Below, piece after piece: positions 1-8,925 of a DNA stretch of 64,000 nucleotides. The stretch is from contig NZ_SSGF01000007.1 in the NCBI RefSeq assembly GCF_008015755.1, positions 124,001-188,000 of the forward strand, read 5' to 3'. Source of the stretch: Methylophilus sp. (GTDB lineage Bacteria > Pseudomonadota > Gammaproteobacteria > Burkholderiales > Methylophilaceae). Numbering within the stretch: the stretch's first letter is position 1; every line of letters begins with the position of its first letter. Position numbers and translations under genes: made by a program. Under the pieces are notes generated by a model, which saw only the letters and a program-made list of their open reading frames with translations, was not told the origin of the DNA and searched no databases.

Positions 1-5
1 GGCGT

Positions 6-572
6 TTAGAAGTGATAAACCACGCCTACAGTGGTCACGTTGGAGTCAAAAGATTTGCTGCCGCCGCCATTGACGTCAACTTCGGCTTTGTAGTGATCCC
101 AGCCGACACGCATCGAGACGGTTTTGTCAAAATGGTACTCCGCACCCAGGCCGTAGGTGGCGCCCATGCGGGTGGCATCGTCATATGCACTGATACCTGA
201 GACTTTGCTGCTGGTGGCGGCAACGCCTAATTTGCCATAGACATCAAAGGCATCGTTCAGCGGCAAAATGCCGACGGCGGTCAGGCTCAAGGCGTCTGCC
301 TTAGCGCTGCCATGTATATTGTCGGTGACTTTGCCGATGCCGGTATATTGGCCTTCAACGGCAAAATACGGGTTGAATTTGTAACCAGCCAGCACACCGG
401 CCACGGCCTGGCTGTCTTTGTCGACCCCGTTAGGGGTTTTTAAGTTGGGCATGCCTACGCCCAGATTTGCGCCGGCATAAAAGCCTTCTGTACGCGCGCC
501 TTCTGCACTGGCACACAGGGGTGCCACGAATGTCAGGCTGCTCATCAACCATAAAATAGCGTGTTTACGCAT
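6..572 (-). CDS. Outer-membrane beta-barrel protein (OmpA/OmpX-like)
   Basis: Small porin-like protein of about 188 residues. I place the start at the ATG at 572 because GGAG lies 8 bases upstream; an in-frame ATG at 590 would add six residues before the signal peptide. The first 23 or so residues form a signal peptide ending in CASA. The rest shows alternating polar and hydrophobic strands and Gly/aromatic patterns such as GFYAGANLGVG, AGYKFNPYFAVEGQY and YGLGAEYHFD. It ends in VVYHF, the terminal phenylalanine recognised by the BAM machinery. It follows the TPR gene by 31 bases and is probably cotranscribed with it. The family is clear; the ligand or role is unknown. Confidence 0.8.
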   Translation of the reverse strand: MRKHAILWLMSSLTFVAPLCASAEGARTEGFYAGANLGVGMPNLKTPNGVDKDSQAVAGVLAGYKFNPYFAVEGQYTGIGKVTDNIHGSAKADALSLTAVGILPLNDAFDVYGKLGVAATSSKVSGISAYDDATRMGATYGLGAEYHFDKTVSMRVGWDHYKAEVDVNGGGSKSFDSNVTTVGVVYHF

Positions 573-603
573 GTTGCTTTCTCCAATCAATGATTGATCA
601 TTC

Positions 604-1254
604 TTATTTAAGTTTGCTTTGTGCCAGTTTCAGGCCTTCTTCAATATCCTGTTTGCGGCCAGCATCTGCATCTTCACGCCCAGGGCGCGCCGGTGCCTGC
701 AAGGCTTTCTGGTAATAGGTCACGGCCTGGCTGTAATCGCCTTGTGCGCGCAGATAATCGGCATAAAAGTAATTGCTATCAATGCCTGTTGGGTTGAGTT
801 GTAGGGCTTTTTCGAGGTATTCACGACCTTTTTTCTTATCGCCAAAGCCAATCGGCCAGCCGGGTACGCGGAAATATAACGAACCTAAGGTGGTGTAGGC
901 GGAACCATTCAGTGCCTGCGGATTGCTTTTGATGCTGGCTTGTAACAGGTCGCGTGCTTGCTCGGCCGCTTTGAGGGCATTGACCGGGTGTAGCGGCCCC
1001 ATGCTTTTAGCATAACCACTCAATACAATCGCTTCCCAGATTTGAGCCTCATTCGCCTCCGGATTTTTTGCCGTCAGTTGATGTGCCTGCTCAGACAAGC
1101 TTTTAAAAGCGGTTTCTTGCTGATCTTTGCTGGTTTGGTAAGTGGCTTTTGCCCAGGCATGTTGCAGGTTGGCCAGTTCGTTATCCAGGGCTTCATCGGC
1201 AAAAGCGGCATGCGTCAGCAAGGCCAGGCAGGTATACATGATCAAACGTTTCAC
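604..1254 (-). CDS. Exported TPR-repeat protein
   Basis: A 216-residue protein with a signal peptide (residues 1-19, ending AAFA) and tetratricopeptide-like helices. The clearest lies near residues 150-190, where NPTGIDSNYFYADYLRAQGD is followed by a second helix ending in YYQKAL. The start codon is GTG at 1254, with GGGAG six bases upstream. TPR proteins scaffold protein-protein contacts, here presumably in the periplasm. It lies just upstream of the outer-membrane barrel gene in the same direction, so a shared envelope role is possible. No partner can be named from sequence. The protein is also rich in Ala, Gln and Lys, as is common for such helical solenoids. Confidence 0.75.
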   Translation of the reverse strand: MKRLIMYTCLALLTHAAFADEALDNELANLQHAWAKATYQTSKDQQETAFKSLSEQAHQLTAKNPEANEAQIWEAIVLSGYAKSMGPLHPVNALKAAEQARDLLQASIKSNPQALNGSAYTTLGSLYFRVPGWPIGFGDKKKGREYLEKALQLNPTGIDSNYFYADYLRAQGDYSQAVTYYQKALQAPARPGREDADAGRKQDIEEGLKLAQSKLK

Positions 1255-1508
1255 ATTGGCTCCCAGTTTAAATAAGGGTATTTTTGCAATAAGAGTGCCA
1301 GCCTGAGAGGTGTCTGAGTGTTGATATATTGTTTAAATAAATCAAGTGGTTACGATTTGTGCTTTACTGCAGATGCGCGTGCTAGGGCTTAAACTGGGCG
1401 TAAAGCCTGCTTTTTTTGCAGGGCAAGCGCAGGTGACTCTGCAAAAAATGCATGCTATGGTCGCACTGCTACAGATCCTCTCCAGTAGAAAAGACAGGGT
1501 GAATTAAG

Positions 1509-2930
1509 ATGCACACGCAAACACAACTCCGCTCATTTGAGGCGCTGTCGCAGCGCTATGGTGAGCGTTATAAATGGATGGTGTTGCTCATTATCGGTGT
1601 TGGCACCATTGCCGGTGTGTTGTGTACCTCTAGCTTTAATGTGGCGGTGCCCGCGCTGACGCACACTTTTCACCTGGGGCAAGACCATGTGCAGTGGGCG
1701 ATGACGGCATTTTTAGCGGCGATGACCATCGGCATGCTGCCCGCTGCGTGGTGGCTGGAGCGTTTCGGCCTGCGCCGCATATTTATCACCACGCTGTGGT
1801 TGCTGATTGCCGCCAGTGTTGCAGGTTTTTATGCGCACTCATTTGTCGAGGTGGTGATTGCGCGTTTGCTGCAAGGCCTGGCCGCGGGCGTGTTGCAGCC
1901 GCTGGGGGTGATGGCGCTGATGCGGTTGTTTCCTCCCAATATTCAGGGGCGTGCCTCGGGTATTTTGATCGTGGGCATTGCCTTTACGCCAGCGATTGCA
2001 CCGTCTATCAGTGGCTGGTTACTCGACCAGTTTGGCTGGCACGCCATTTTTCTGCTTGGTGTGCCGTTTGCGTTGATTGCCTTGTTGTGTGCCTGGCGTT
2101 GGTTACCCGCACCGCGTAAAAACCCTATCAAGCCATTTGACTGGCCCGGCCTCGGTTGGCTGTCGGCCGCCACCATCGGCCTGGTCGAGTTCGTCTCCAG
2201 CTTGCACCACAGCGGTCTCGCCTCAGCCTGGACCTGGGGGCAAGCGACGCTGACTGTGGTGTCCATGATTTGTTATCTACGACACGCACATCAGTTGCCG
2301 CACGCCATTATCCAGTTGCATTTGTTTAACCGCCCGACCTTTAGCCGCGGCACCTTGGTCGCCTTTGCTTATGGCTTTGGCTTGTATGCCTCGACTTATC
2401 TAATCCCGGTGTTTTTGCAAAATGCCATGGCTTATTCAGCCACAGATGCCGGTTTGTTATTGCTGCCGTCAGGGTTGGCCCTGGTGTTGACGATTCCCTT
2501 TGCTGGGCGCATGGCTGACCGCTTTTCGCCCAAGCGCATCACGCTGGCCGGTTTGCTCATCTTTGGTCTGTCTTTTATGGTGTTTGCGGTGGCGGCCAAA
2601 CAGGTGCAATACTGGGATATTGTCGCGGCGACAGTGGTTGGCCGCATTGGTCTGGGGCTGATTTTACCGGCACTCAATCTGGCGACGTTACATGAAATGG
2701 AGCCGCATCAGTTAGGCCAGTCTTCAGTGGTGGTGAGTTACGCCAGGCAGTTGGGCGGCGTGGTCGGTGTGACCATGATGGCGGTGTTTATGGAATGGCG
2801 CGAACGCGTGTGTGGCATGGTGACGCCAGGGATTTTCGAGGCCTATGCACAAGGCTTTTTGCTGCTATCGGTGGTGTTTGCGCTGGCAATGATTGCCGCG
2901 CTAGGCATGAAGGACGCGAAACGAGAATAG
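1509..2930 (+). CDS. MFS transporter, DHA2 (EmrB/QacA) drug-efflux type
   Basis: Inner-membrane transporter of 473 residues with about 14 predicted membrane spans, the count typical of the DHA2 drug:proton antiporters. The MFS loop motif appears after span 2 (WWLERFGLRRIF), and a motif C-like stretch lies in span 5 (GIAFTPAIAPSISGWLLDQFGW). It likely exports a hydrophobic or toxic compound using the proton gradient; the substrate is unknown. AGGGTG lies upstream of the ATG. No membrane-fusion protein (EmrA) or outer-membrane channel gene accompanies it, so it probably works alone or with partners encoded elsewhere. The upstream 254 bases are shared with the divergent TPR gene. Confidence 0.85.
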   Translation: MHTQTQLRSFEALSQRYGERYKWMVLLIIGVGTIAGVLCTSSFNVAVPALTHTFHLGQDHVQWAMTAFLAAMTIGMLPAAWWLERFGLRRIFITTLWLLIAASVAGFYAHSFVEVVIARLLQGLAAGVLQPLGVMALMRLFPPNIQGRASGILIVGIAFTPAIAPSISGWLLDQFGWHAIFLLGVPFALIALLCAWRWLPAPRKNPIKPFDWPGLGWLSAATIGLVEFVSSLHHSGLASAWTWGQATLTVVSMICYLRHAHQLPHAIIQLHLFNRPTFSRGTLVAFAYGFGLYASTYLIPVFLQNAMAYSATDAGLLLLPSGLALVLTIPFAGRMADRFSPKRITLAGLLIFGLSFMVFAVAAKQVQYWDIVAATVVGRIGLGLILPALNLATLHEMEPHQLGQSSVVVSYARQLGGVVGVTMMAVFMEWRERVCGMVTPGIFEAYAQGFLLLSVVFALAMIAALGMKDAKRE

Positions 2931-2941
2931 GCAGGTGGGGG

Positions 2942-2969
2942 CTGGCTGCTATCCGGGGATAACAGCCAG
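2942..2969. terminator. Hairpin between convergent genes
   Basis: CTGGCTG at 2942-2948 pairs with CAGCCAG at 2963-2969, and an inner TATC/GATA pairing extends the stem. It sits between the stops of the MFS gene and the ferredoxin-NADP reductase gene. There is no T-run on either side, so it is only a candidate terminator. Confidence 0.4.
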
Positions 2970-2977
2970 GTAAGTCA

Positions 2978-3760
2978 TTACTTCTCTACGAAGGCTTTTT
3001 CAATCACGTAGTCGCCAAGCTCACCAATGCGTGGTGACACCTTGAAACCCCGTTTGTCCAACATCGCTGCGGTATCTACCAGCATGGCCGGGCTACCGCA
3101 AATCATGGCGCGGTCAGTTTCCGGGTTGAGTGGCGGCAAGCCAATATCTTCGAACAGTTTGCCATTCTCTACCAGGTCAGTCAGGCGGCCCATGTTTTTA
3201 AATGGTTCGCGTGTCACGGTGGGGTAGTAAATCAGCTTGTTGCGCACTTCTTCACCAAAAAATTCATTATTCGGTAATTCTTTAGTGATGAACTCTTCGT
3301 AGGCCAGCTCATTGACGTAACGCACACCGTGAATCAGGATCACTTTTTCAAAGCGGTCATAGACTTCGATGTCCTGAATCAGGCTCATAAATGGCGCCAG
3401 ACCAGTACCGGTCGAGAAGAAATACAGGTTTTTGCCTGGTTTCAAATCGTGTGTGACCAAGGTGCCGGTCGGCTTGCGGCTCACCAGCAATGGGTCGCCC
3501 ACTTTCAGGTGTTGCAGGCGTGAAGTCAGTGGGCCGTTAGGCACTTTAATGCTGAAAAACTCCAGATGTTCTTCATAGTTTGGGCTGGCGATACTGTAAG
3601 CGCGGGTCAAAGGCAGACCATCCACTTCCATGCCAATCATCACAAACTGGCCATTTTCAAAACGCAGACCTGGGTCGCGAGTGGCCTTAAAGCTGAATAA
3701 GGTGTCGTTCCAGTGATGAACGCTCAGAATCGTTTCGGTGGAATATTTTTTATTACTCAT
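2978..3760 (-). CDS. fpr: Ferredoxin--NADP(+) reductase
   Basis: FAD enzyme of 260 residues, the usual length of bacterial Fpr. It moves electrons between NADPH and ferredoxin or flavodoxin in the cytoplasm. The FAD-binding RxYS motif is seen as TRAYSIASP near residue 56, followed by the phosphate-binding stretch GPLTSRLQHLKVGD. The NADP-binding part has FFSTGTGLAPFMSLIQDIE, then ICGSPAML and the C-terminal VIEKAFVEK typical of the subclass that ends without an aromatic tail. It lies downstream of etfB-etfA in the same direction with a 64-base gap, which suggests an electron-transfer grouping; whether they share a transcript is unknown. Confidence 0.93.
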   Translation of the reverse strand: MSNKKYSTETILSVHHWNDTLFSFKATRDPGLRFENGQFVMIGMEVDGLPLTRAYSIASPNYEEHLEFFSIKVPNGPLTSRLQHLKVGDPLLVSRKPTGTLVTHDLKPGKNLYFFSTGTGLAPFMSLIQDIEVYDRFEKVILIHGVRYVNELAYEEFITKELPNNEFFGEEVRNKLIYYPTVTREPFKNMGRLTDLVENGKLFEDIGLPPLNPETDRAMICGSPAMLVDTAAMLDKRGFKVSPRIGELGDYVIEKAFVEK

Positions 3761-3824
3761 GTCTTTTCTTTTACTCGCGACTAGGCAAAGGGGTTGAATT
3801 TAAAGGGTTTATGCTAACAGGCTA

Positions 3825-4754
3825 TTATAGCGCAGCGGTCAGTTGCGGCACGACTTCAAACAAGTCAGCCACTAATCCGTAATCTGCAATTTTGAAAATC
3901 TGCGCTTCCGGGTCCTGGTTAATCGCCACCACGACCTTGCTGTCTTTCATGCCGTAAGCATGCTGGATGGCGCCGGAAATGCCAACGGCGATATACAGCT
4001 CAGGCGCAACCACCACGCCAGTCTGGCCGACTTGCAGATCGTTAGGCGCATAGCCTGCGTCCACCGCGGCACGGCTGGCACCGATGGCGGCATGCAGTTT
4101 GTCTGCCAATGGCGCGATGACCTGGGCAAAGGCATCCGCACTACCCAGCGCACGGCCACCGGAAACCACGACTTTAGCGGCCGTGAGTGCAGGGCGCTCG
4201 GATTTGTTAAAGGCTTCTGATACCCAGCGGCTACCTTGTGGGGCTGCTGGCGCAGTGATTGTTTTCACTTCGGCAGTTGCACCAGCCGCAGCGGCGGCAA
4301 ATTTGCTGCCGCGTACGGTCAATACTTGAACGGCATCGCTGCTCTGCACGGTGGCCAGTACATTTCCGGCGTAAATGCCACGCACATAGGTATTGGTATT
4401 CACAATTTCCAGTACGTCGGACAGCATGTTGACGTCCAGCAAGGCGGCGACGCGTGGCAATACGTTTTTGCTGAAGGCGCTGTGCGCTGCCAGTACTACG
4501 GTGTAGTTGGCGGCCAGTGGCACAATTATCTCAGCCAGATGCTCAGCCGTCGGGTGTTGCAGTGCTGCGTCGCTGGCGACCAATACGCTGCTCACGCCTT
4601 GCAGGGCGGCGGCTTGTGCAGCCAAAGCCTCTGGCTGTGCGGCAGCAATCAGCACATCTACTGGCTGTTGCCATTGTTGGGCAGCGGTCACGGCACGCGC
4701 GACTTGCTCATTTAAATGCTGGCCGTCGTGTTCGGCAATAATCAGTGTTCTCAT
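3825..4754 (-). CDS. etfA: Electron transfer flavoprotein, alpha subunit
   Basis: EtfA (309 residues, normal length) carries the FAD of the ETF heterodimer. It passes electrons from flavin dehydrogenases to ETF-ubiquinone oxidoreductase. The C-terminal FAD domain is clear: [12 protein letters not shown], then [35 protein letters not shown] and [11 protein letters not shown]. The start overlaps the etfB stop by four bases, so the pair is translationally coupled. It matches the common group I ETF of bacteria and mitochondria and not the Methylophilus methylotrophus trimethylamine-dehydrogenase ETF, as far as I recall those sequences. No acyl-CoA or amine dehydrogenase gene is nearby to reveal the donor. 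Confidence 0.95.
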   Translation of the reverse strand: MRTLIIAEHDGQHLNEQVARAVTAAQQWQQPVDVLIAAAQPEALAAQAAALQGVSSVLVASDAALQHPTAEHLAEIIVPLAANYTVVLAAHSAFSKNVLPRVAALLDVNMLSDVLEIVNTNTYVRGIYAGNVLATVQSSDAVQVLTVRGSKFAAAAAGATAEVKTITAPAAPQGSRWVSEAFNKSERPALTAAKVVVSGGRALGSADAFAQVIAPLADKLHAAIGASRAAVDAGYAPNDLQVGQTGVVVAPELYIAVGISGAIQHAYGMKDSKVVVAINQDPEAQIFKIADYGLVADLFEVVPQLTAAL

Positions 4755-5503
4755 ACGATGATCCCTTCGTGCGTACGCAATTTGCTCAATAACTCATTCA
4801 CATCTTTCACCATGATGCCGGCAGGGCGCTCAGGTGGGGCAGCCACTTTAAGTTGCTGCACGCTATTGGTGAGTGCAAGGTTGAGCGAGTCAAGTGCAAT
4901 GGTTTCAATCGGTTTTTTTCTGGCCATCATCAGGTTAGGCAGTTTGACGTAGCGCGGTTCGTTCAAACGCAAGTCTGCAGTAATCACGGCAGGCAAGGTC
5001 ACGCTCAAGGTTTGCGTGCCGCCATCAATCTCCCTGACCACGGTGGCCTGGTTATCGGCAATGGTGATTTGAGAGGCATAAGTGGCTTGTGGCAGTTTCA
5101 ATAACGCGGCCAGCATCTGGCCGGTTTGGCCAGCATCATCATCAATCGCCTGTTTGCCCAGCAAAATCAGCGACGGTTGTTCACGTTCGACCACCGCTTT
5201 GAGCACCTTGGCAACGTCCAGCGGTTGCAGGCTATCTGTGGTTTCAATCAGCGTGGCACGGTCAGCCCCCATCGCCAATGCATGGCGCAGGATGTCCTGA
5301 TTAACTGCAGCGCCAATCGTGACAGCGACGATTTCAGTGACGATGCCTTTTTCTTTGAGGCGAATCGCCTCTTCAATCGCGTTTTCATCAAACGGATTGA
5401 CACCCATTTTGACGCCATCAATGTCTACATTTGAGCCATCCGCTTTGACCCGGACTTGAATGTTATAATCAACGACCCGTTTGATCGCTACCAGTGCTTT
5501 CAT
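4751..5503 (-). CDS. etfB: Electron transfer flavoprotein, beta subunit
   Basis: EtfB (250 residues, normal length) binds AMP and pairs with EtfA. The N-terminus MKALVAIKRVVDYN and the stretch VNPFDENAIEEAIRLKEKG are hallmarks of group I ETF beta. The recognition-loop region reads LRLNEPRYVKLPNLMMARKK, which in this family contacts the partner dehydrogenase. AAAGG lies about 12 bases before the ATG. It is first in the etfB-etfA unit and divergent from the LysR gene. The 150 bases between them hold a 14-bp palindrome, which suggests that the regulator controls this promoter. Confidence 0.95.
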   Translation of the reverse strand: MKALVAIKRVVDYNIQVRVKADGSNVDIDGVKMGVNPFDENAIEEAIRLKEKGIVTEIVAVTIGAAVNQDILRHALAMGADRATLIETTDSLQPLDVAKVLKAVVEREQPSLILLGKQAIDDDAGQTGQMLAALLKLPQATYASQITIADNQATVVREIDGGTQTLSVTLPAVITADLRLNEPRYVKLPNLMMARKKPIETIALDSLNLALTNSVQQLKVAAPPERPAGIMVKDVNELLSKLRTHEGIIV

Positions 5504-5576
5504 AAAACGTTTGCCTTTGTTGGGGTTTTACTCGTAACCGGCTATTTTAAGCCAGCTTGTAATATTTATTAAATTG

Positions 5577-5590
5577 ATTATTATAATAAT
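5577..5590. promoter_or_regulatory. 14-bp palindrome, candidate LysR operator
   Basis: ATTATTATAATAAT is a perfect 14-bp inverted repeat within a very AT-rich block. It lies between the divergent etfB and LysR-type regulator genes. LysR proteins typically bind an imperfect dyad of the form T-N11-A between themselves and a divergent target. Position and symmetry fit, but AT-rich palindromes also arise by chance near promoters. Confidence 0.45.
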
Positions 5591-5653
5591 ATATATCTAT
5601 TTTGTAGATTAATTTTGACGCGGCGCAAATGTCGTGCAATCCCTGACCCTGCA

Positions 5654-6592
5654 ATGAAGTACACACTTAGACAGCTAGAGATTTTTGTCGCGATCAGTCG
5701 CGCTGGCAGTGTGTCGCGCGCCTGTGATCAACTCGCCTTGTCGCAATCTGCCGCCAGCACTGCCCTCATCGAGCTGGAAAAACAATTTGATATTCAGCTG
5801 TTTGACCGGGTGGGCAAGTCTTTGCGCATCAATGAGGCCGGTCAGCAACTGTTGCCCAAAGCGGTGGAACTGCTGGACAGGGCGCGTGAAATCGAGCGCA
5901 TGCTGCAAGGCCAGCAAGGCTATGGCAACCTTAAAATTGGCGCCACGCTCACCGTGGGAAATTACCTGGTGACCTTATTGGTTGCCAAATTTTTACAGCA
6001 ATATCCGCAAAGCCATATCCAGTTGCAGGTGCAAAACACGCGTACCATCGTCGAGCAGATTGCAAATCATACCTTGGATTTGGGGATGATTGAGGGCGAG
6101 TGTAACCACCCGGATATTGCCGTTGCACCGTGGATTGCCGACGAACTGGTCATTTTTGCGGCGCCCACGCATCCGCTGGCGCAGGTGGCGCAAACTGGTA
6201 AAACCATCCACAAATCAGATTTGTTGCTACAGCCGTGGATCGTGCGTGAAAAAGGCTCGGGCACGCGCGAGACCTTTGACCGTGCATTCAAGCAAGATTA
6301 TTCGCGGCTCAATATTACGCTGGAGCTGGAACACACCGAGGCGATCAAACGCGCGGTAGAGTCCGGCCTCGGCATCGGCTGCATTTCGCGGCTGGCACTT
6401 AAGGACGCGTTCAGGCGCGGTAGCCTGGTGCCGATTGAAAACCACAGTTTGCAGTTTCACCGCAATTTTTATTTTTTATGGCACAGGCAAAAATATCAGA
6501 CCGGTGGCATTCGTCAGTTCTTGGCATTTTGCCAGGCGTTTACCCAAGGGGCGACGCGTAGCGACCTGATTGATATCCCGGCGATTGCCTGA
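5654..6592 (+). CDS. LysR-family transcriptional regulator
   Basis: Regulator of about 312 residues. The start is placed at the ATG at 5654, where the family N-terminus MKYTLRQLEIFVAISRAGSV begins; an upstream TTG at 5615 would add 13 unlikely residues. The winged helix-turn-helix covers residues 1-60 (ACDQLALSQSAASTALIELE). The effector-binding LysR_substrate domain covers about 90-300, with LKIGATLTVGNYLVT at its start, resembling the CysB/CbbR-like branch. It is divergent from etfB-etfA and lies 15 bases upstream of the ETF-ubiquinone oxidoreductase gene. This makes it the likely local regulator of the whole ETF chain. Its inducer is unknown. Confidence 0.88.
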   Translation: MKYTLRQLEIFVAISRAGSVSRACDQLALSQSAASTALIELEKQFDIQLFDRVGKSLRINEAGQQLLPKAVELLDRAREIERMLQGQQGYGNLKIGATLTVGNYLVTLLVAKFLQQYPQSHIQLQVQNTRTIVEQIANHTLDLGMIEGECNHPDIAVAPWIADELVIFAAPTHPLAQVAQTGKTIHKSDLLLQPWIVREKGSGTRETFDRAFKQDYSRLNITLELEHTEAIKRAVESGLGIGCISRLALKDAFRRGSLVPIENHSLQFHRNFYFLWHRQKYQTGGIRQFLAFCQAFTQGATRSDLIDIPAIA

Positions 6593-6607
6593 CAGAAGGA
6601 GCGAAAG

Positions 6608-8254
6608 ATGGAAAGAGATGTCATGGAGTACGATGTGCTGATTGTCGGGGCAGGCCCGGCCGGCTTGTCCGCAGCCATTCGACTCAAACAATTGGCGCAG
6701 GCACAAGGCCAGGAACTTGGCGTGTGCGTGCTGGAAAAAGGCGCCGAAGTCGGCAGCCATATTTTCTCTGGTGCCGTGCTCGACCCTAAAGCCTTGCAGG
6801 AGCTGTTTCCAGACTGGCAAGCTCTGGGCGCGCCTTTAAATACGCCGGTGAATAAAGATACCTTTGTGGTGCTGGGTGAGGAAAAAGCCTGGGATATGCC
6901 TGACTGGGGCTTGCCGCCCCTGATGCGCAATCATGGCAATTATATTATCAGCCTGGGCGAAGTCTGCCGCTGGCTGGCTGGACAGGCCGAAGCGCTGGGC
7001 GTAGAAATCTATACCGGCTTTTCTGCGCAAAGTCCAAGTTATGACGCACAAGGCCGCATGACAGGCGTGATCACCGGCGATATGGGCCTAGACAAACAAG
7101 GCGAGCCAACGGCTAATTACACGCCAGGCATCGAAATTCGCGCCAAATACACGCTGGTGGCCGAAGGCACGCGTGGCTCACTCACCAAGCAACTCGAAGC
7201 ACGTTATGGGTTGCGTGCCGCTTCTAGTCCGGCCAAGTATGGCATCGGTTTCAAGGAAGTCTGGCGCGTGAAGCCTGAGCTGCAGCAAAAAGGCTTGATT
7301 GAGCATACGCTGGGTTGGCCATTGGATGCCAACACCGGTGGTGGCGGTTTTATTTATCACCATGGCGAACATCTGGTTTCGGTCGGTTATGTAGTGCACC
7401 TGGATTACAGCAATCCTTATTTATCGCCGTTTGATGTGTTCCAAACTTATAAAACGCATCCCAAACTCAAGGCCTTGTTGAAAGATGGCAAACGCCTGAG
7501 CTACGGCGCGCGCGCGATTTCAGAAGGTGGTGTACAGTCGTTGCCAGAAATGGCGTTCCCGGGTGGCGCGTTGCTGGGTTGCAGCGCGGGCCTGGTCAAT
7601 GTGCCTAAAATCAAGGGCACGCATTACGCCATGAAGTCCGGCATGCTGGCGGCAGAAGCGGTATTTGAAGCCATCGCGCAGGGCAGCCCAGAAGTCTTGA
7701 CCAGCTATCCGCAAAAACTGCGTGATTCATGGGTTTGGCAAGAGTTGTATGCGGTGCGCAACGTCAAACCGTATTTGTCGCGCTGGGGCACTTGGGTCGG
7801 TACTGTGCTTGGTGGTGCAGAAATGTGGCTGGCAAGCTGGGGTGTCACCTTGCCCTGGACACTCAAACATACATCCGCAGATCATGCCACGCTGACCGAT
7901 GCGGCAAACAGCCGCCAGCCAACTTATGCCAAGCCAGACGGCGTACTCACCTTTGATAAACTAAGTTCGGTCAGTTTATGCAATATTGCGCATGACGATC
8001 AGCAGCCCTGCCATTTGAAACTGGGTGTAGCCGATATGCCAGTGCGGGTCAACCTGCCACGTTATGCAGGGCCAGAGCAACGTTATTGCCCGGCAGGCGT
8101 GTATGAGTTTGTAGAGCAGGCAGGCGAGAAAGCCTTGCAGATCAATGCGCAAAACTGCATTCATTGCAAAACTTGCGACATTAAAGACCCAACGCAAAAC
8201 ATTAACTGGGTGCCACCAGAGGGCGGTAGTGGGCCGAATTACGTGGCGCAGTGA
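6608..8254 (+). CDS. Electron transfer flavoprotein-ubiquinone oxidoreductase
   Basis: Membrane-associated iron-sulfur flavoenzyme of 548 residues (normal length). It accepts electrons from reduced ETF and reduces ubiquinone. The FAD-binding site is near the N-terminus (VGAGPAGLSAAIRL), followed by EKGAEVGSHIFSGAVLDP. The C-terminal [4Fe-4S] ligands are visible as CPAGVYEF, then CIHCKTCDIKDP and QNINWVPPEGG. AGGAG lies before the ATG at 6608. It follows the LysR gene by 15 bases and completes the etfA-etfB electron path. Together the genes should feed electrons from an unidentified flavin dehydrogenase into the respiratory chain. Confidence 0.95.
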   Translation: MERDVMEYDVLIVGAGPAGLSAAIRLKQLAQAQGQELGVCVLEKGAEVGSHIFSGAVLDPKALQELFPDWQALGAPLNTPVNKDTFVVLGEEKAWDMPDWGLPPLMRNHGNYIISLGEVCRWLAGQAEALGVEIYTGFSAQSPSYDAQGRMTGVITGDMGLDKQGEPTANYTPGIEIRAKYTLVAEGTRGSLTKQLEARYGLRAASSPAKYGIGFKEVWRVKPELQQKGLIEHTLGWPLDANTGGGGFIYHHGEHLVSVGYVVHLDYSNPYLSPFDVFQTYKTHPKLKALLKDGKRLSYGARAISEGGVQSLPEMAFPGGALLGCSAGLVNVPKIKGTHYAMKSGMLAAEAVFEAIAQGSPEVLTSYPQKLRDSWVWQELYAVRNVKPYLSRWGTWVGTVLGGAEMWLASWGVTLPWTLKHTSADHATLTDAANSRQPTYAKPDGVLTFDKLSSVSLCNIAHDDQQPCHLKLGVADMPVRVNLPRYAGPEQRYCPAGVYEFVEQAGEKALQINAQNCIHCKTCDIKDPTQNINWVPPEGGSGPNYVAQ

Positions 8255-8370
8255 TAGGCAAAGTTACATAGTCGCGTTTCCACTATGCTTCTGATCTAAA
8301 TGTGCGAACGCAAACTGGAGTGCGGGCCGATTGCGAAATTTAATTGTTTAGATTTGAATATGTGATGACT

Positions 8371-8587
8371 CTTTTCGCCTCTCGGCGAGTCACTTTCTGG
8401 TGCTTGCCCCCCAGAAAGTAACCAAAGAGGAGGGCACCCAGCCATCACGGCCTTCGGCTCCCTTGCGTTGCTCAACAAAGTGGGCGTCCATCGAAACTCG
8501 CCCTAGCGGCTTGCAAAAAGCGCAAGCCACCGCGGAACTCAAACAGACGATGGCCGACTACCCCCACTTCGTCTCCGCTACTCAGCG
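8371..8587 (+). repeat. Interspersed hairpin-rich repeat, copy 1
   Basis: About 217 bases that reappear in diverged inverted form at 8713-8925. The most conserved core is at 8461-8504 (TTGCGTTGCTC, then AAAGTGGGCG and CATCGAAACTCGCCCT). Two internal hairpins are visible: ACTTTCTGG/CCAGAAAGT (8392-8400 with 8411-8419) and GGCTTGC/GCAAGCC (8508-8514 with 8522-8528). Translations of such elements appear as spurious short proteins in many proteobacterial genomes; this is from memory. No transposase is present. Confidence 0.75.
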
Positions 8588-8712
8588 TGATGGGATGGGA
8601 TTTATCTCACCAAACTCACATTGCATAAATGCGGACGATTCAAAAACCAAATTCTTTTTATTTACTTAACGAACGATTGCGGTCGCACGGTGTGCGGGGT
8701 CCCCATCTGCCG

Positions 8713-8925
8713 CGCCGAGTAGCGCAGGTGAAGTGGGAGGTTTCGGCCATCGGCTGTTTGAGCCTCGCAACAAGCCACGTTCTGTGTGGCTTGTCAGGGC
8801 GAGTTTCGATGGGCGCCCACTTTGGCGAGCAACGCAGGAAATAAGCGGAAGCTGGGGTGCACTTTCTTTTGGTTACTTATTCTTTGTGCAAGCAAAGAAA
8901 AGTAACTCGCTGAAAAAGCGAAAAG
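8713..8925 (-). repeat. Interspersed hairpin-rich repeat, copy 2 (inverted)
   Basis: Read on the minus strand this matches copy 1 along its whole length. It begins CTTTTCGC, has GCGAGT-ACTTT, and keeps the core (CTGCGTTGCTC, AAAGTGGGCG, CATCGAAACTCGCCCT). It ends with CCACTTC and CGCTACTC. The hairpin arms are ACAAGCCAC/GTGGCTTGT (8770-8778 with 8786-8794) and TTCTTTG/CAAAGAA (8880-8886 with 8893-8899). The hairpin positions are kept although bases differ, which hints at selection on structure. The 125 bases between the copies are unrelated to either. Confidence 0.75.
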
